The notes under the pieces: model-generated
What the model saw: the letters and a program-made list of their open reading frames with translations, nothing else
What the model was told of the DNA's origin: nothing
The model's database searches: none
In this document: in pieces, positions 33,545 through 47,000 of the stretch
How the letters are laid out: every line of letters begins with the position of its first letter
Position numbering within the stretch: the first letter of the stretch is position 1
Program-made: the position numbers and the translations under genes
Assembly (NCBI RefSeq): GCF_041146795.1
Contig: NC_135169.1
Location: 13,409,585 to 13,473,584 of the forward strand
From: Maylandia zebra
Lineage: Eukaryota > Chordata > Actinopteri > Cichliformes > Cichlidae
Length of the DNA stretch: 64,000 nucleotides
Reading direction: 5' to 3'

Positions 33545-33705
33545 GACTGGTTACCACACGTTTTATTTTTCCATCCTTTAGCAGAAATAGCACAAGTATA
33601 AAGGAGATGGATAAAAGCAGCATGTCTCTTGTCTCTGCGAACACTGTCACATTAGGTCAGCACTCGGTTGGTCAGTCAGTCCATCAAAGTCACCGTGGAA
33701 ACCAC
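33545..33705 (-). other. 3' untranslated terminal exon of the VWD/ZP gene
   Basis: On the minus strand a TTGTCTTCTCAG acceptor opens an exon at 33705 that runs to an AATAAA (33567-33562) and a likely cleavage site near 33545. The donor at the end of the last coding exon (35057) is a strong GTAAGG, so an exon is needed downstream and this is the best candidate. It would be purely untranslated. The link is inferred from position and signals only. Confidence 0.5.
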
Positions 33706-33854
33706 CTGAGAAGACAACCAGAGTAAACTGTGACTGCTGTTCTTTCTGTCACAGACCTTGGCTCCTTTTCACAAATCATATCCCAGTTCTTCTGTTGGAA
33801 TCATCTGTGTTTGAGGATGACCTCTGCCCTGATGCTGGACTGTCAGGTGACGTA

Positions 33855-34797
33855 CAGTGGTGTGAAAAAGTGTTTGCCCCCTTCCTAATTTCCTATTTTT
33901 TGTGTATTTGTCACTCTTAAGTGTTTCAGATCATCAAACAAATTTAAATATTAGACAAAGATAACATGGCCCTGTATGAAAAAGTATTTGTAATTAAATA
34001 GAAATTTTCTAACAAACTGAAGCAAGCTAAGAGATCTCAAAAAGCAAAACAACATACCACGATCCAAAGAAACGGCTGATAAACAAAGTAGGTGACATCT
34101 CTCAGTCTGGAAAGGGTTAGAAGGCCATTTCTAAGGTTTTGGGACTTCAGTGAACCACGGTGAGAGCCATTATCCACATATGGACAAAACCTCGAACAGT
34201 GATGAACTTTCACAGGCCAGCCTACCAAAATTACTGCAAGAGTGCATCAGCAACTCATCCAGGAGGTCACAAAAGAACGATTCTTGACCTCAAGCTGAGA
34301 TCACGAACAGATGGCCGTATATTCTCACTTGGGTTCTGCAGGAGGACAATCATCCAAAGCACAACAGCAAGTCCACCTCAATGGCTTAAGAAAAACAAAA
34401 TGAAAACTTTGGAGTGGCCAAAGTCAAATTCCTGACCTGAATCTGATTGAGATGCTGTAGCATGGCCTCAAAAAGGTGGTTTAGGCTTGAAAATCCTCCA
34501 ATGTGGCTAAATTACAACAATTCTGTAAAAATGAGCGGGCCGAAATTCATTCACAGCACTGTACAAGACAGACTGCCATTTATGGTAAACGCTTCGTTTC
34601 AGCTGTTGTTGCTAAGTTTGGCCCGACCAGTTATAAGGTTTAAGGGAGCGATCACTTTTTCACACAGGGCCATGTAGGTTTTTTCCTCTTAAAATTTTAA
34701 ATTTAAATTCTTTTGATGATCTGAAACATTTAAGTGTGACAAATCTACAAAGGAAATAGCAAATCAGGAAGGGGGGAAACACCTTTTTGAACCACTG
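33855..34797. mobile_element. Tc1/mariner-type element with decayed transposase
   Basis: Starts CAGTGGTGTGAAAAAGTGTT and ends with a diverged inverse (AAACACCTTTTTGAACCACTG), with TA on both sides (33853-33854 and 34798-34799). The arms extend about 60 bp. Inside, broken frames still read SPPQWLKKNKMKTLEWPKS (about 34370-34425), the end of a Tc1-type DDE domain. It lies in the last intron of the VWD/ZP gene. Confidence 0.85.
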
Positions 34798-35056
34798 TAT
34801 AAACTAGGACATTTTATTCACTCAACAGCTTATCAGGCAAAGTTGGAAATACAAACCCATCAGTTTAGGTGGGCAGAAAACTTAACTCCAGTAAAAATTG
34901 CTAACATATCTGTAATGTCTCTTTCCACCTCCACCAGTGAGGTTTCCTCAGGCATTTTTCCTCTTTCTGAATTTCTTACTTAAACTTCACTGTTCTCTTC
35001 AGCAATCACCACTTAACATATATGATGGTAAATCACAAAAGCCGATTGTACCTTAC

Positions 35057-38000
35057 CTAATAAGTCCAGGACACGCTGATGAAGGCTGGAGCTTCAGGTT
35101 CATATGTCAAACTGGCAGATCTGCGTACCCGAGCAGGTGTGTTACACGTCTGGAAGTTAAAGACAAAGTCCAGGCTTTACAAAACCAAGAGTGATCCATT
35201 CATTTAGGACTGAAGCCACTGACAGCAAACATTTCATCTTTTGTGTCAAAACCCTCCAATTATAACATTTTTATTGAATCTGATGATAGTAGTCTCTGAA
35301 AGTCGATCAGCATCTATTATATATGGGTCGATTCATCTTTTAAAAATGATGAATTCCGGTGATAACAATGAACAGCATCAGAAACAGCATTTTCAAAAGC
35401 TGAAGAACCTTTTAACCCTTTAAGACCTACCATAGAACCAAGGCCGCCAAAGCTTACTTTATATTTTTACATGCTGTAGTGCCATTTTTGGGAGCATTTC
35501 AAGTTGCTATACATCAATACAACTGTTATAGCCCAAATTTTAATAATATTTATGCATTAAATCCATATTAACCACATAAATTGCAAAAAAGTGCAATAAA
35601 CTACAGAGAAATTGAACATCGTTTTTGTTTTGTTTTTTTACATATATTTCTACTTGGAGAAATTTAAGAGGTTTATCCCTCAAAACTTTAAATACAAAAA
35701 AGTTGCAAAAATAGTTTACAACCACAGGAAATTTAATTTGAGTGTCTTCATAGTTTTATTTTTGAGATACACCAATTTTTATACACTGCAGAAAAATTGA
35801 AAAACAATCCTATAATGCAAATTTGCAAAGAAAACAGCATGTGCATCAAAATAAACTATTTAAAGCAGCGCAATTTGAGTTCTAAGCATCACAGAAACTA
35901 TTCAGAAAAGCATAAAGTCAAACATGACTTTTAAAAACACCAGTATAGGCTTTTAAGGCCTACAAGTAAAAAACTACATTTTCCGCGAAAATGACGTCAC
36001 TTCCGGTTTCGGGCAGGTAATGGCGGACATGCGATTGTTCGCGCTGACGTCTATTTCAATGTAGGAAGTGTTACGAACAGCTGATCGGATTGGCAAAGTG
36101 TGTTTCTGGAATATTACATTTTTGTTCCTGCAAGCACTTTTTATGCAATTTTTGCAAAGCTATATGTGGAAGGAAACCGTGACCTAGCACAAGCTGATGG
36201 CATAAGATGTAAGTACAACCCCTCCGGTTTCATATGCAAAACAAAATTATTGTGCTAGCTTACATGGTTCCGGTTCTACAGGGATTTAAAAATAGTTACG
36301 CAAAACGGAGCGTTGCTGCTCCGACCGCCTTTAAAGGGTTAATGCTTGATGCACTGCACCCATATCTAACAGCTCGGGCAAATTAGGAAAAAAATCTATG
36401 GTGTCATGGACAAGAAAGTCTACCACAACATTTTAGTGCATTATGGAGTCTCTTCTGGACCGGAGCTGATTAGTCGTGGGTTCATATACCAACAAGACAT
36501 TGACCCCAATCATAAGTCAAAGCTGTGCAGACACTATTTGACCAAGAAAAAAGAATGTGAAGTTCTGGACCTGATGAAATGGCGAAGCGAAAGGTCAGAC
36601 TTCAGTTCTGTTGAGCAGATTTGAGATTTAATGTATTCAAAGACAGCTCGTTTTATGCAAACCAATTCTCTGTGGACATCTAGAAGCTATTTGGACATCA
36701 ATAGCAAAAGACACTATGGATAAGGAACAGTAAATAATGCGCTTCAGTGCTTGAACATTTGCACACTGAAGAGAAATGTCTATGTGCAGAGCAATGTCTC
36801 ATGAAATCAGAAAAGATGGCCAGATTTGGTATATCTTTCTATGAACATTTGCGTACCGGGATGCAGTTGTTCCCCTGTTTGGGACACAGGTGGAGTTGGC
36901 AGTGAAGGAAGATGTCACTAGAGCCCCCAGTGAACCGGAACATGTTGAAGGAGAAGTAAGTGGAGGTTGCCAGTCCGTTTTCCTCCACCTGCACCGTCGG
37001 GTCAGCAGGGTTTGCACAGCTGATCATAAGCAGGAAAATAAACTTTGTTCAGGAGTCCATAATAGTGATCAAAAGGAGTTGAATTAATCTCTGAGCAGCA
37101 GCGAGCAACCACCACCTCTGAGTTTCTCTCACCCGTTAATGATCAGATCATGTCTTGGACTGCTGGTGGGTGATGCCTTGTCAGTTGCCCAGCAGGAGTC
37201 GGTCACCACACTGACCATGCTTCCATCCAAGCCATCGGTCTTCAACACCATCCAGATTTTCTCGTTCAACTGCAATTCACTGTTCCACTCCACAAGTTGT
37301 GTGCGGCCGGCATCAGTGTAGGCCTTGATAGTCAGAGTGTAATTCCAAGCTCCAGATGTGATGCGCTGTGCAACAGACCTGCAGAATGCACACATTTACA
37401 CTGTTGTTAACAACAATCCCAACTAGGGCTGCTCAATTAATCGAATTTTAATCACAATTACGATCTGGGCTTTCAACGATCATTAAAAATGACTGAGCCG
37501 ATTATTAGCCCCTCCCTCATTTACCCTTAAAGGCCGGTCCGTGAAAATATTGTCGGGCATAAACCGGTCCGTGGCGCAAAAAAGGGTGGAGACCGCTGAT
37601 TAAGAGGACACGAGGGAAGCTCGGAAAGCTAAGCAGAAGTTATTTGGAGAGGAGAGTGACTGCCGTTGGTTGAAAAGAGAGGTAAAAAAAAAAAAGAACA
37701 AACTTCAGTGGTGTTGCACACTATTTTATATTATTTTTTAAAGTCATTGTTAACCCTTTAAATCCGGTCAGAGCAGCATGCTCCGTTTTGTGTAACTATT
37801 TTTAAATCCCTGAAGAACCCTGAGCCGTGTAAGCTAGCGCAATAATTTGTTTTGCATATGAAACCGGAGGAGTTGTACTTACATCTTATGCCATCAGCTT
37901 GTCCTCGGTCACGGTTTCCTTCCACATAAAGCTTTGCAAAAATTGCATAAAAAGCTCTTGCAGGAACAAAAACATAATATTCCAGAAACACGCTTTGCCG

Positions 38001-41000
38001 ATCCGATCAGCTGTTCGTAACACTTCCCACAGTGAAACAGACGTCAGCGCGAACTATCGCATGTCCGCCATTTCCTGCCCGAAACCGGAAATGACGTCAT
38101 TTTCGCAGAAATGTAGTTGTTTTTACTTGTAGGCCTTAAAAGCCTACACTGGTGTTTTTATAAGTCATGTTTGACTTTTCTGAATAGTTTCTGGGATGCT
38201 TAGAACTCGAATTGCACTGCTGGAAATAGTTTATTTTCATGCACATGCTAGGATTGTTTTTTCGTTTTTCCTGCAGTATATAAAAATTGGTGTATCTCCA
38301 AAATAAAACTATGAAGACACTCAAAATAAATTTCCTGTTGTTGTAAACTATTTTTTGCAACTTTTTGTATTTAAAGTTTTGAGGGATAAACCTCTTAAAT
38401 TTCTCCAAGTAGAAATATATGTAAAAAAAACAAAAATTATTTTCAATTTTTTTGTAGTTTATTGCACTTTTTTGCAATTAATGTAGTTACTATGGACTTA
38501 ATGCATACATATTATTAAAATATGGGCTATAATAGTTGTATAGCAACTTGAAATGCTCCCACAAATGGCACTACAACATGTAAAAAAATAATATAAGCTC
38601 TGGCGGACTTGGTTCTATAGTAGGTCGTAAGGGTTAAATAAATATCGTCAAATAATCGAGATCTCAATTTCAGTGAAAATAATCGTGATTATCATTTTTG
38701 CCATAATCGAGCAGCCCTAATCCCAACATCTTAAAATACTTGCACTGTTAGCAATGCCCACATTTTAACAAATATTCAAACAATACCTAGCAGCCACTAC
38801 AAACCAGTCTCTGATTCTGAAGGTTGCAGTGTGGATGCTTGGCTGACTGTAAACACAGGAGAAGTCGATCTGGACTTGGTCTTTGCGAGTGATGACGTCA
38901 GAGTAATTCTGGCTCCTGATGGTGTTCTTATAGATGATGTAGCTGTTGTTGGTCTGCAGGGTCACATAATCAGATACTAAGCAAGTTCTTCATTGTTTCA
39001 TCTTTAACATCTGATACTGTTTAAGATGTTGACTGACTGGTATAAACTTCAGATGACCAAAAATTTTAGAATTCACAGAGATCAAAGCTTAAACAGCAGG
39101 AGATGAAACCCACCGTGACCACCGTCCCACATCTGTTGCTGCTGTTGAAGCTGAAGGTCACCATGTGGGTGAGCTCGTCCACCTGACCCCTGCAGGTCGG
39201 GTCGTTGAGCTGTAAAGCAGAGTAATTGATGTCTTTGTCCTCCAGGAGACAACCGACCAGAGTGACTGAAGCAGTGTTCTCCTTGCAGACCGCTGCATCA
39301 CCTGAACGTCACAATATCAGTCAGAAAAATCACAGTTAGAAGTTTTCCTCCATTATTCAGCCCTGTTGTCATGGTGATGTCACAGCTGTCGTACCCAAAG
39401 AGTTGTTTGCTTGGTACTTGGAGGCAAAAATGGTCCGACAAAAGCAGCGAGTGTCACCACTGACCGTCTTCTCACCACAGAACTCGTGATCGCTGCAGGT
39501 CCTGTCCTGACAGAAGGCCTCAGAGGCTACAGAGGAACACACTGATGTATTATCCTGAAAACATGGGAGCTCTAAAACTCCACAGTTCAGTTCTTTAACA
39601 AAGGAGAGCTTATTAATAGGGGTGGGTTTTGATTAGTGATTTATCGATTAAAATCGATTCTAGCTTGGATAACGTGATATCGATTCATTAAAATCCTGAA
39701 TCGATTTTTTAATCTAAATTTATTTTGCCCAAAAAGCCAGAATCTCAGGTTAAACCTCACAAAATTTCAACAACCACCAAACAGCTAAAACAGTAAATGA
39801 GAGCAGGTACACGGATTCTGCACAAAGACGTAAACACAAAGCGCGGACCCGCGGATCAGGATCAGGATTAGTGAGATGTTGCCTTTCTCACCCGACGGCA
39901 CGGACTGGAGCTGAAAGCCGACAGCTCGCTGATTCTGATGTTTCGGCGGGTCCACGCTTTTTTGCTCTAGATTCCGAAGCTGCAGGTTTCTCTCTCCAAC
40001 CAAAATTCACTGAACCAGCAGCAAAAGAAGCAGCAAACTACGCTTCACATTTGATAAACATCGACGTGAATTCCCTCTTACTTTTGCTGTTTTGCTTCCA
40101 CCACGATACAATCACACTTCATGCACAGCTCTCTCTCTCTCTCTCTCTCTCTCAGTCTACTTCAAGAACAGTTTTGTTGAGCTAGTTAATAGGTATGCCC
40201 TCATTGTCATCTGTTGTGATTTTATTTTGAAAGGATGCTTCCTGTTATGCTGCGGAGTATACGCGAGAGTTCAATAAACAAAGTCACCTTTTGGTGTGAA
40301 TGTTCCCATGAAAGCCGATGCCCCACGTGTGATTATTCCTCCGTCTAGATAATAAGTATCTTCAATATTCATGCAGATTCTGCTGGAAGACCCGTCTCTG
40401 CTAACAAGTTTCCAGTCTAAAAATCTGTTTTCTTCATTATTCGCTTGCGCACAAGTCTACCATTGTTTACAGCACTGTTGGCCGCTGTTTTTTTCCTTTT
40501 ACTTACTTCCGAAAAGAAAAGCTAATTTCTTCTGTTCAATAGGCTACTGAACAAATTTAAACTTTTTAAAATTGTGCAAAATTGCAAAACGTTTAGCTGT
40601 GTCTCTAATAAAACCTCTGTAACTTTGCTCTGCTTCACTTCAGCAGCATCAGGTAATGTTCATATGCTGATTAATGGGTTTCTTTCGTTTTTGATCTACT
40701 ACAGAATATTTTTATAAAATCTCAGGCCAGGAAAATCACCTTCATGTTTTTCTGTGTTTTATCCTCAGTTACTTTGACACAAAGGTATCTGCTGTGATGC
40801 TTACACCTTTGATAAAGTCTCGCAAGTGTCAGCTTTCTTTTTATAGATATAAAAATATAGAAATGTACCGATGCATGATCTGAATTATAATATTTCTGAC
40901 TGTCTGAGGCCAAATTTCCCCGATTCAAATCAAATCGAATCAGAATTGAATCGATTCTAGAAATCAGTGACAATCTGACGTCTTATTAAGGTCTTATTAA

Positions 41001-44000
41001 CATCTTACAGCAGCCGGTATTTGATGTCCAGCCATCCAGAGTGTGGTTGTGTAGACTGCAGGCTCTGGCGTAGGCCTTCAGGAACTGACAGTTGAGTCCG
41101 TCCACTGCAGGATATTTACACAAAGTGTCGGTGCAGGCGGTTATGTAGGGCTCTGGGTCGATGTCAGTGTTACAGGAGGAGAAGGGCGCCTCCTTCAGGA
41201 GATTACAGCTGTACCACAGATAGAGAAACAAAATTGAAGACAATAAAATAATAATCTGTAATCAGTTGTGTTTATCTTCCATCTATGCTACAGTCACATG
41301 TGATGTACCATGTAATTTACAAGACAGATCAACACACATGTTTTTTATTACGTCAAAGGGTAAACAGATCCTGCCTTGTGGATCAGTCTGCTCACCGTTC
41401 AGTCACACTGGTGCAGTCGATCGTGGTGTCAGCAGGCTCACTGTACTGCATCTCACAGCTAGGGGGCGACAAACAACAAAGTTCAGGCTCATTCATACAA
41501 ACAGAATATCTGCAACATCAGCAGCAGCAGTCAGAGGGACTCTGAGCTTGTGATGAGGTCTTACCTGGTGGAGCTGTACTCAGAGAGCCTCAGGTCACTC
41601 AGAGAGCTGCTGGAGTTTCCACACAGACCCTCCACAGATGAACCAGCTTGTCCTGCACAGGATCAGGACAGAATGAGTCAGATCAGCATCAATATTCAAA
41701 CTGGAGGAACACAGCAGCTCAATAAATAACAGCACAGTTTACAGTTTACATTACATGAGTTAAACTTTATTTTCTGTACCTTTTAAGACGATCTGTGCGG
41801 TGTCGCCATCAAAGAAGACAGAGATGCTGAGTTTGGTGAGTTCGGCAGTGACTCCAGTTTGGTCCTTAGAGAGCTGCACACCATGAACCAGCTGAGATGA
41901 GCTGCTGAGGGTCAGTGTGGAGTCGTCCAGCTGCATCACAGCAGAGACAAAGTGGAGGAAACACTGAGTGAAACATGTCAAACACACAAACAGGCTGATT
42001 TCACAGCAACAACCACTGAGTTCAGCAGCTCTGAAAGAACTGCTTCTAACAGCCCTGAGAAGAACGATGCGAGGAGACACAGCAGAGGATGAGGGAGGAC
42101 TTTGGATCAGACTCCACTCTGACACATGAACTGTAGCTGTAGGTCGCTTACCTGAACTCTCCCACCTTGTTCCAGGTGAATGTCATGCCCGTCCACACGC
42201 AGCGTCACACTGTCCAAAAAGCTCACATCTTTACGACGTCTTTCCCTGAAGTTCCCCAGAACAAGGAAATCTGGGAGTAACGGAGTCGAGAACAGAGAGT
42301 ACGCACAGCGATCCTGGATGGAGTTCATATGGCCGTGGACGTCGATGACAGTGGGGCCGGTCACAGTGCAGGTGGAGGCCAACCTGCAGCTAACAAAGGC
42401 AACCAACCACAAACATCACCATGAGTTGCTGCCAAAGAAGGTTACCGCAGGGGACCCTCTATTTCTTAAGTTATTTCACTGTAGAACCTTTTAGTAACAA
42501 AATATGAAGAGAAAATATTTACATGCCGTTGCCTTGACAATACTCCAATGGACCACAACCAGAGGTCTGGAGGGTTGCAGTCTCAGAACAGGTGACATTG
42601 GAGCAGATTTGTGGGTCAGAGTTGACCACAGTACCAGGTTTATACACAGTACCTGGGAAGAGATAGAGGCTTCACTTTAGTTCAACAGTTTTCCAACTGT
42701 AAGTGCAAATAAAACAGTAACAATCAAATCTTTCAGAATTACATAATCCCAAAGTCACGGTAGGAGTTTAAGATTCACTAACCTGAGTGTCTGCATCCAC
42801 TGATATCTACGGTATCATTACGATACTTGTTAAGAACGTTATTAACTGCTAATGTGTCGATTACGACATCACTGACCCGAGTTTGGAGCTAAACAGAAAC
42901 AAACACAGCTAATGTTATAATCACAGAACAGAAAGAACTGACATCAAGCTGAAAACAGACACAAATGTTGGCATTAAATATAAAGTATTTAACATATTAC
43001 GTCAAAGTGTTATTGTTCATATACACACAGACTCACCGCCACTAAACCAGTGCCATGTGCTTCCAAACTCAGAGCTGCTTCTGTCCCAAAGTTGAATAGG
43101 TTTAAGATCATCTGTAAACAGGTTAACAGGAAAGATTCAGTCACTGTGAAGAAGTTTCATCTGAAAGTGTTTAGAAAAGCTCAGGTTCACAACATTAACA
43201 TTGGGCCTGTTGAGCTGCATTGCTAAAACATTTTGAATTTCATAATGGAGTGTTTCCATATGCTATAAAAACTACAGTCATCACACATGTTTTTAAATCA
43301 GGTGATTATATAACCAATCATCAGACCAATCCTTCTGCTAGCAACAAAAATAGCAGAAAAAGTGATTTTTAAACAAACACGATCATAATCCAACATGTTG
43401 TCATATACTGAAGTGGTATCCATGCAAGTCTCTGTTTTCATGGTCTGTATTGTCTTAAAGTGCCTCTGTTTTCAATCTTTAATAGTTGCTTTTGATGTTT
43501 AGTTTGTTTGGTTATGATTATGCATTACTTTTACCATTCACATGCGTTGGTCCTGTCTCCTGTGTACGCTTAGATGCCTTTGCATCTTTGGTTTTCCTTC
43601 ACCCTTCAGGTGAAAACTAGCCTGTACGGCTGCATCTGACATACTCATGTTAATTAGTCTACAATGTCCCTTTAAAAAATAAAAAATAAAAAAAACATTT
43701 TTCATTTTATGTTTGTTTTCAGTGTTGATTGAAACTATTAATTTTAGGCACACCCTTCAGGCTTTGTGATACAGAGCAGGACTCACCGTTAAATGGCGGA
43801 TCGGCATGATTATTTGCACACTGCATCTCAAACTGTTCTGAATTGTTTGTGTTTTATTTCTAATCCAACGTTCAAGAAAAGAATCTGCTTGAACTATAGA
43901 AAGAACTGCTCTCCTTTTGTCAGGTGAGCTCCCTATGATGCAGTCGCCTTTATTCCCAGGGTTGTAAAACTTGTCAAAACAGAACGCAATCACTTCTCTT

Positions 44001-47000
44001 GTGAAGTTCGCCTGTAAAAATCAGAGACACAACAAATCAAATAGCAAAATATTTTGTGGGTTTTTCTGTCATGTACAGCTGAACTGTTGGTGCTCAGGTT
44101 TCAGTCAGAGCTCTCGCTCTGCTTCAGGAAGCTGCATCAGGTGATGGTTACATACTCAGCATCACTGCAGAGGACATTAATAAGACGCTGATCTCTGAAC
44201 TCTTCACTCAGTCTGCAAACATCATCTCTGCTACAGGTGGAGATTAAACAGCAACAACACATAAAGCTCTGCTAAAACATCAGGCTTCATCCTACTCACA
44301 TAGAGCTTCCCGTACGTCTGTCCATAATATGTGATGGGACATGAGCTGATGTCCAACACTGAAGACTCACTGATTGTCTGTTGCTGAGCACCTGAAGACA
44401 CAGACACACGTGAGAGGTGTGAGCTGCAGCCTGTTAGCTGTTAGGACAAACAAAGGTTCACATTCACGCGTTTGTAGAAACAAAGTATTCGTACAAGTTG
44501 CCAAAATCTTGGAAAAGGAGGGTAGATTACAAGTTAAACTTGGGGAACTTATATGGATGGGTATAGTAGACTTAACGTTTTTATTACTTACTCACTTTAC
44601 ACTCTCATTTGTAATAGCAGAGCATACTCGATGCAGCGATGGACAGCCGGATAGGTCATGATCAGTCTCATAGCTGGTGTAAAACAACTATTCAAATTAT
44701 TTTGCTAAAGAAATAGGGTTGATGGATATATGGGGACTTATGAAGTCTTATCTATGTTACGGTAGTACATTAACATGTACTCTCACGACAGGCCTAAACA
44801 CTAAAGTACAGAAATGTTACTATGTTGTAACTTCAGATATTGCATTGTATAGATCAGCTATGCAGTGTTTGGAAAAGAGAATGAGAGCTGTTTTGATCTG
44901 AATATGATGAGTTGATAACATTCAGAGTGCCAGTGAGGCTAAAACAAAGTAAAACAAAATGTATGAAATACATGACAGGGACTCACAGATAATCAGGGTG
45001 AAGCTGAAAAACCAGTAACAGACAGATATGGACAGGGAAAATACTCCAAATGCAAAGACTGGAGGTCCACTACGAAGCAGGATTCAAGGCAAGGCAAGGC
45101 AAGGCAAGTTTATTTGTATAGCACAATTCAACAACAAGGTGATTCAAAGTGCTTTACAGAGACATTAGAAACAAAAAAAAAATAAAAAGCATGATTTAAA
45201 ATTGATTAAAACAAGCAAATAAACTAACTAACTAATTAACAAATCAAATCAAATCAAATCACTTTTTATTGTCACATCACATGTGCAGGCACACTGGCAC
45301 AGCACATGCGAGTGAAATTCTTGTGTGCGAGCCCCACAAGCAACAGAGATGTGCAAACACAACAACACAAACGAGCAAAATACAAGAATGGCCAACCTGA
45401 AACTAATAAAACAAACAAACAAACAAACAAACAAACAAACAAACAAACAAACAAACAAACAAACAAACAAACAAACAAACAAACAAAACAGTATATAAAA
45501 TCAAAACAGATAAAAACAGAACAGTAGATAAAATCAGTAGTTAAATGTAAGTTTTGAAATTTAAGCTTAAAAGTGTGGATTCAATCTTATTTACGCTGGG
45601 TTTCCTGTCCTGTGAAAGTGTGACTGGGGCATATCATGATGGTAACTAATACTGCAAACCTAACCTGCACTGGGTAAGAGATCAGCAGGTATGAAATCAA
45701 TCACCTATTCTCCAGAAATGAGCTTGGCCATTTCTGGGAGATCCCTCGGACCTCTGTATGGCGAGCAGTGTTGGTCAAGTTACTTGAAAAAAGTAATCAG
45801 TAACTAATTACTGATTACCTCCCCAAAAAATAATGCCGTTACTTTACTGATTACTTATTTTCAAAAGTAATTAATTACTTAGTTACTTAGTTACTTTTTA
45901 AAACACGATTTACAACCTGAATTGGTGATAAAGCGATAGATCTTTCAGCCCAATTCTACTTTTTCTGCATAATCCATCATACAAAATGTAATCAAATGGA
46001 AAAGTCTCTTTTTTTAAACTTGTTTTATCAGTTTTAATCTTTTAACTTTATGCATCAAGCAAAACTTAAATTATATGCACCATTCTCTGACTTGAAGAAA
46101 TTAGTTTAACATTTAAACCTATTTTCTGCACATTCCAGCACATAAAATAAAATATTTTTTTGTGTTTACACTCAGTCTTTCAAATAGATGCAAGTAAAAC
46201 ACAGCAGAAAATAAATAAAGTCAAAGACTCAGCGGTCCTGTTGCTCTATTTTCACCTGTGAAGCAGGACTGAGGGTAGGCGGAGGTTTACCCTGGTGCAG
46301 GTGAGCCGCAGCGGTCAGTTGAAGAATCTGCGAGTTTCTCTGTGAGTTTCCCATTACGTGGTAGCGCACTCGGTGCTTGCTTGGAAGTTTAGGGGGGTTT
46401 TTTCGCTGTAAAAAGAAGTTTTCTTCCCACGCACAACGGACGCTAATGTTTTTGTCACTTTTTATGGAATCAAACTCAAAGTAAGGTCAGTACTTCCACA
46501 CTTTAAACGCTGCACGCTCATACTCTCTCCCACAATCGATATATGATCCATTGTTGATCTGCACACAGCTGTTGTCACCAACGTCGCGCTCGCTTACGTC
46601 ACTGTCATGACACATTCTCGCAAAAAAATCACGGTTTTAGTAACGCAGTAACGCAGCGTTCCTATACGGGAAAGTAACGGTAATCTAATTACCGTTTTTG
46701 CAATAGTAATCCCTTACTTTACTCGTTACTTGAAAAAAGTAATCAGATTACAGTAACGCGTCTGATGGCGAGTAAGGAGGGTCTAAACTTTTTCAATGAC
46801 ATCTAATGTTTTTGTATTTCTCTGAGTATCAGTTAAGAAAAAAAAAAGATTCTCAACTTTATTTGCTGATTTTCTCCTGGCTGGCTGCAGATATCTTAAC
46901 ACATCTTTTCTGTTTTATAAGCATTAATATATTATTCTAAAAGAGAGCAGATATTTGTATTGGTGACCTTGTTAAACATTTTTCAGTTTTACTAACTGAA

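Noticed and set aside
33465..33650. Minus-strand frame with hydrophobic start, considered as a membrane anchor exon of the ZP protein
   Set aside because: The coding exon at 35149-35057 already ends in a stop, and this stretch lies in the inferred 3' untranslated exon.
45249..45527. Frames of repeated CLFVCLFV or TNKQTNKQ
   Set aside because: Translation of an (AAAC)n microsatellite.
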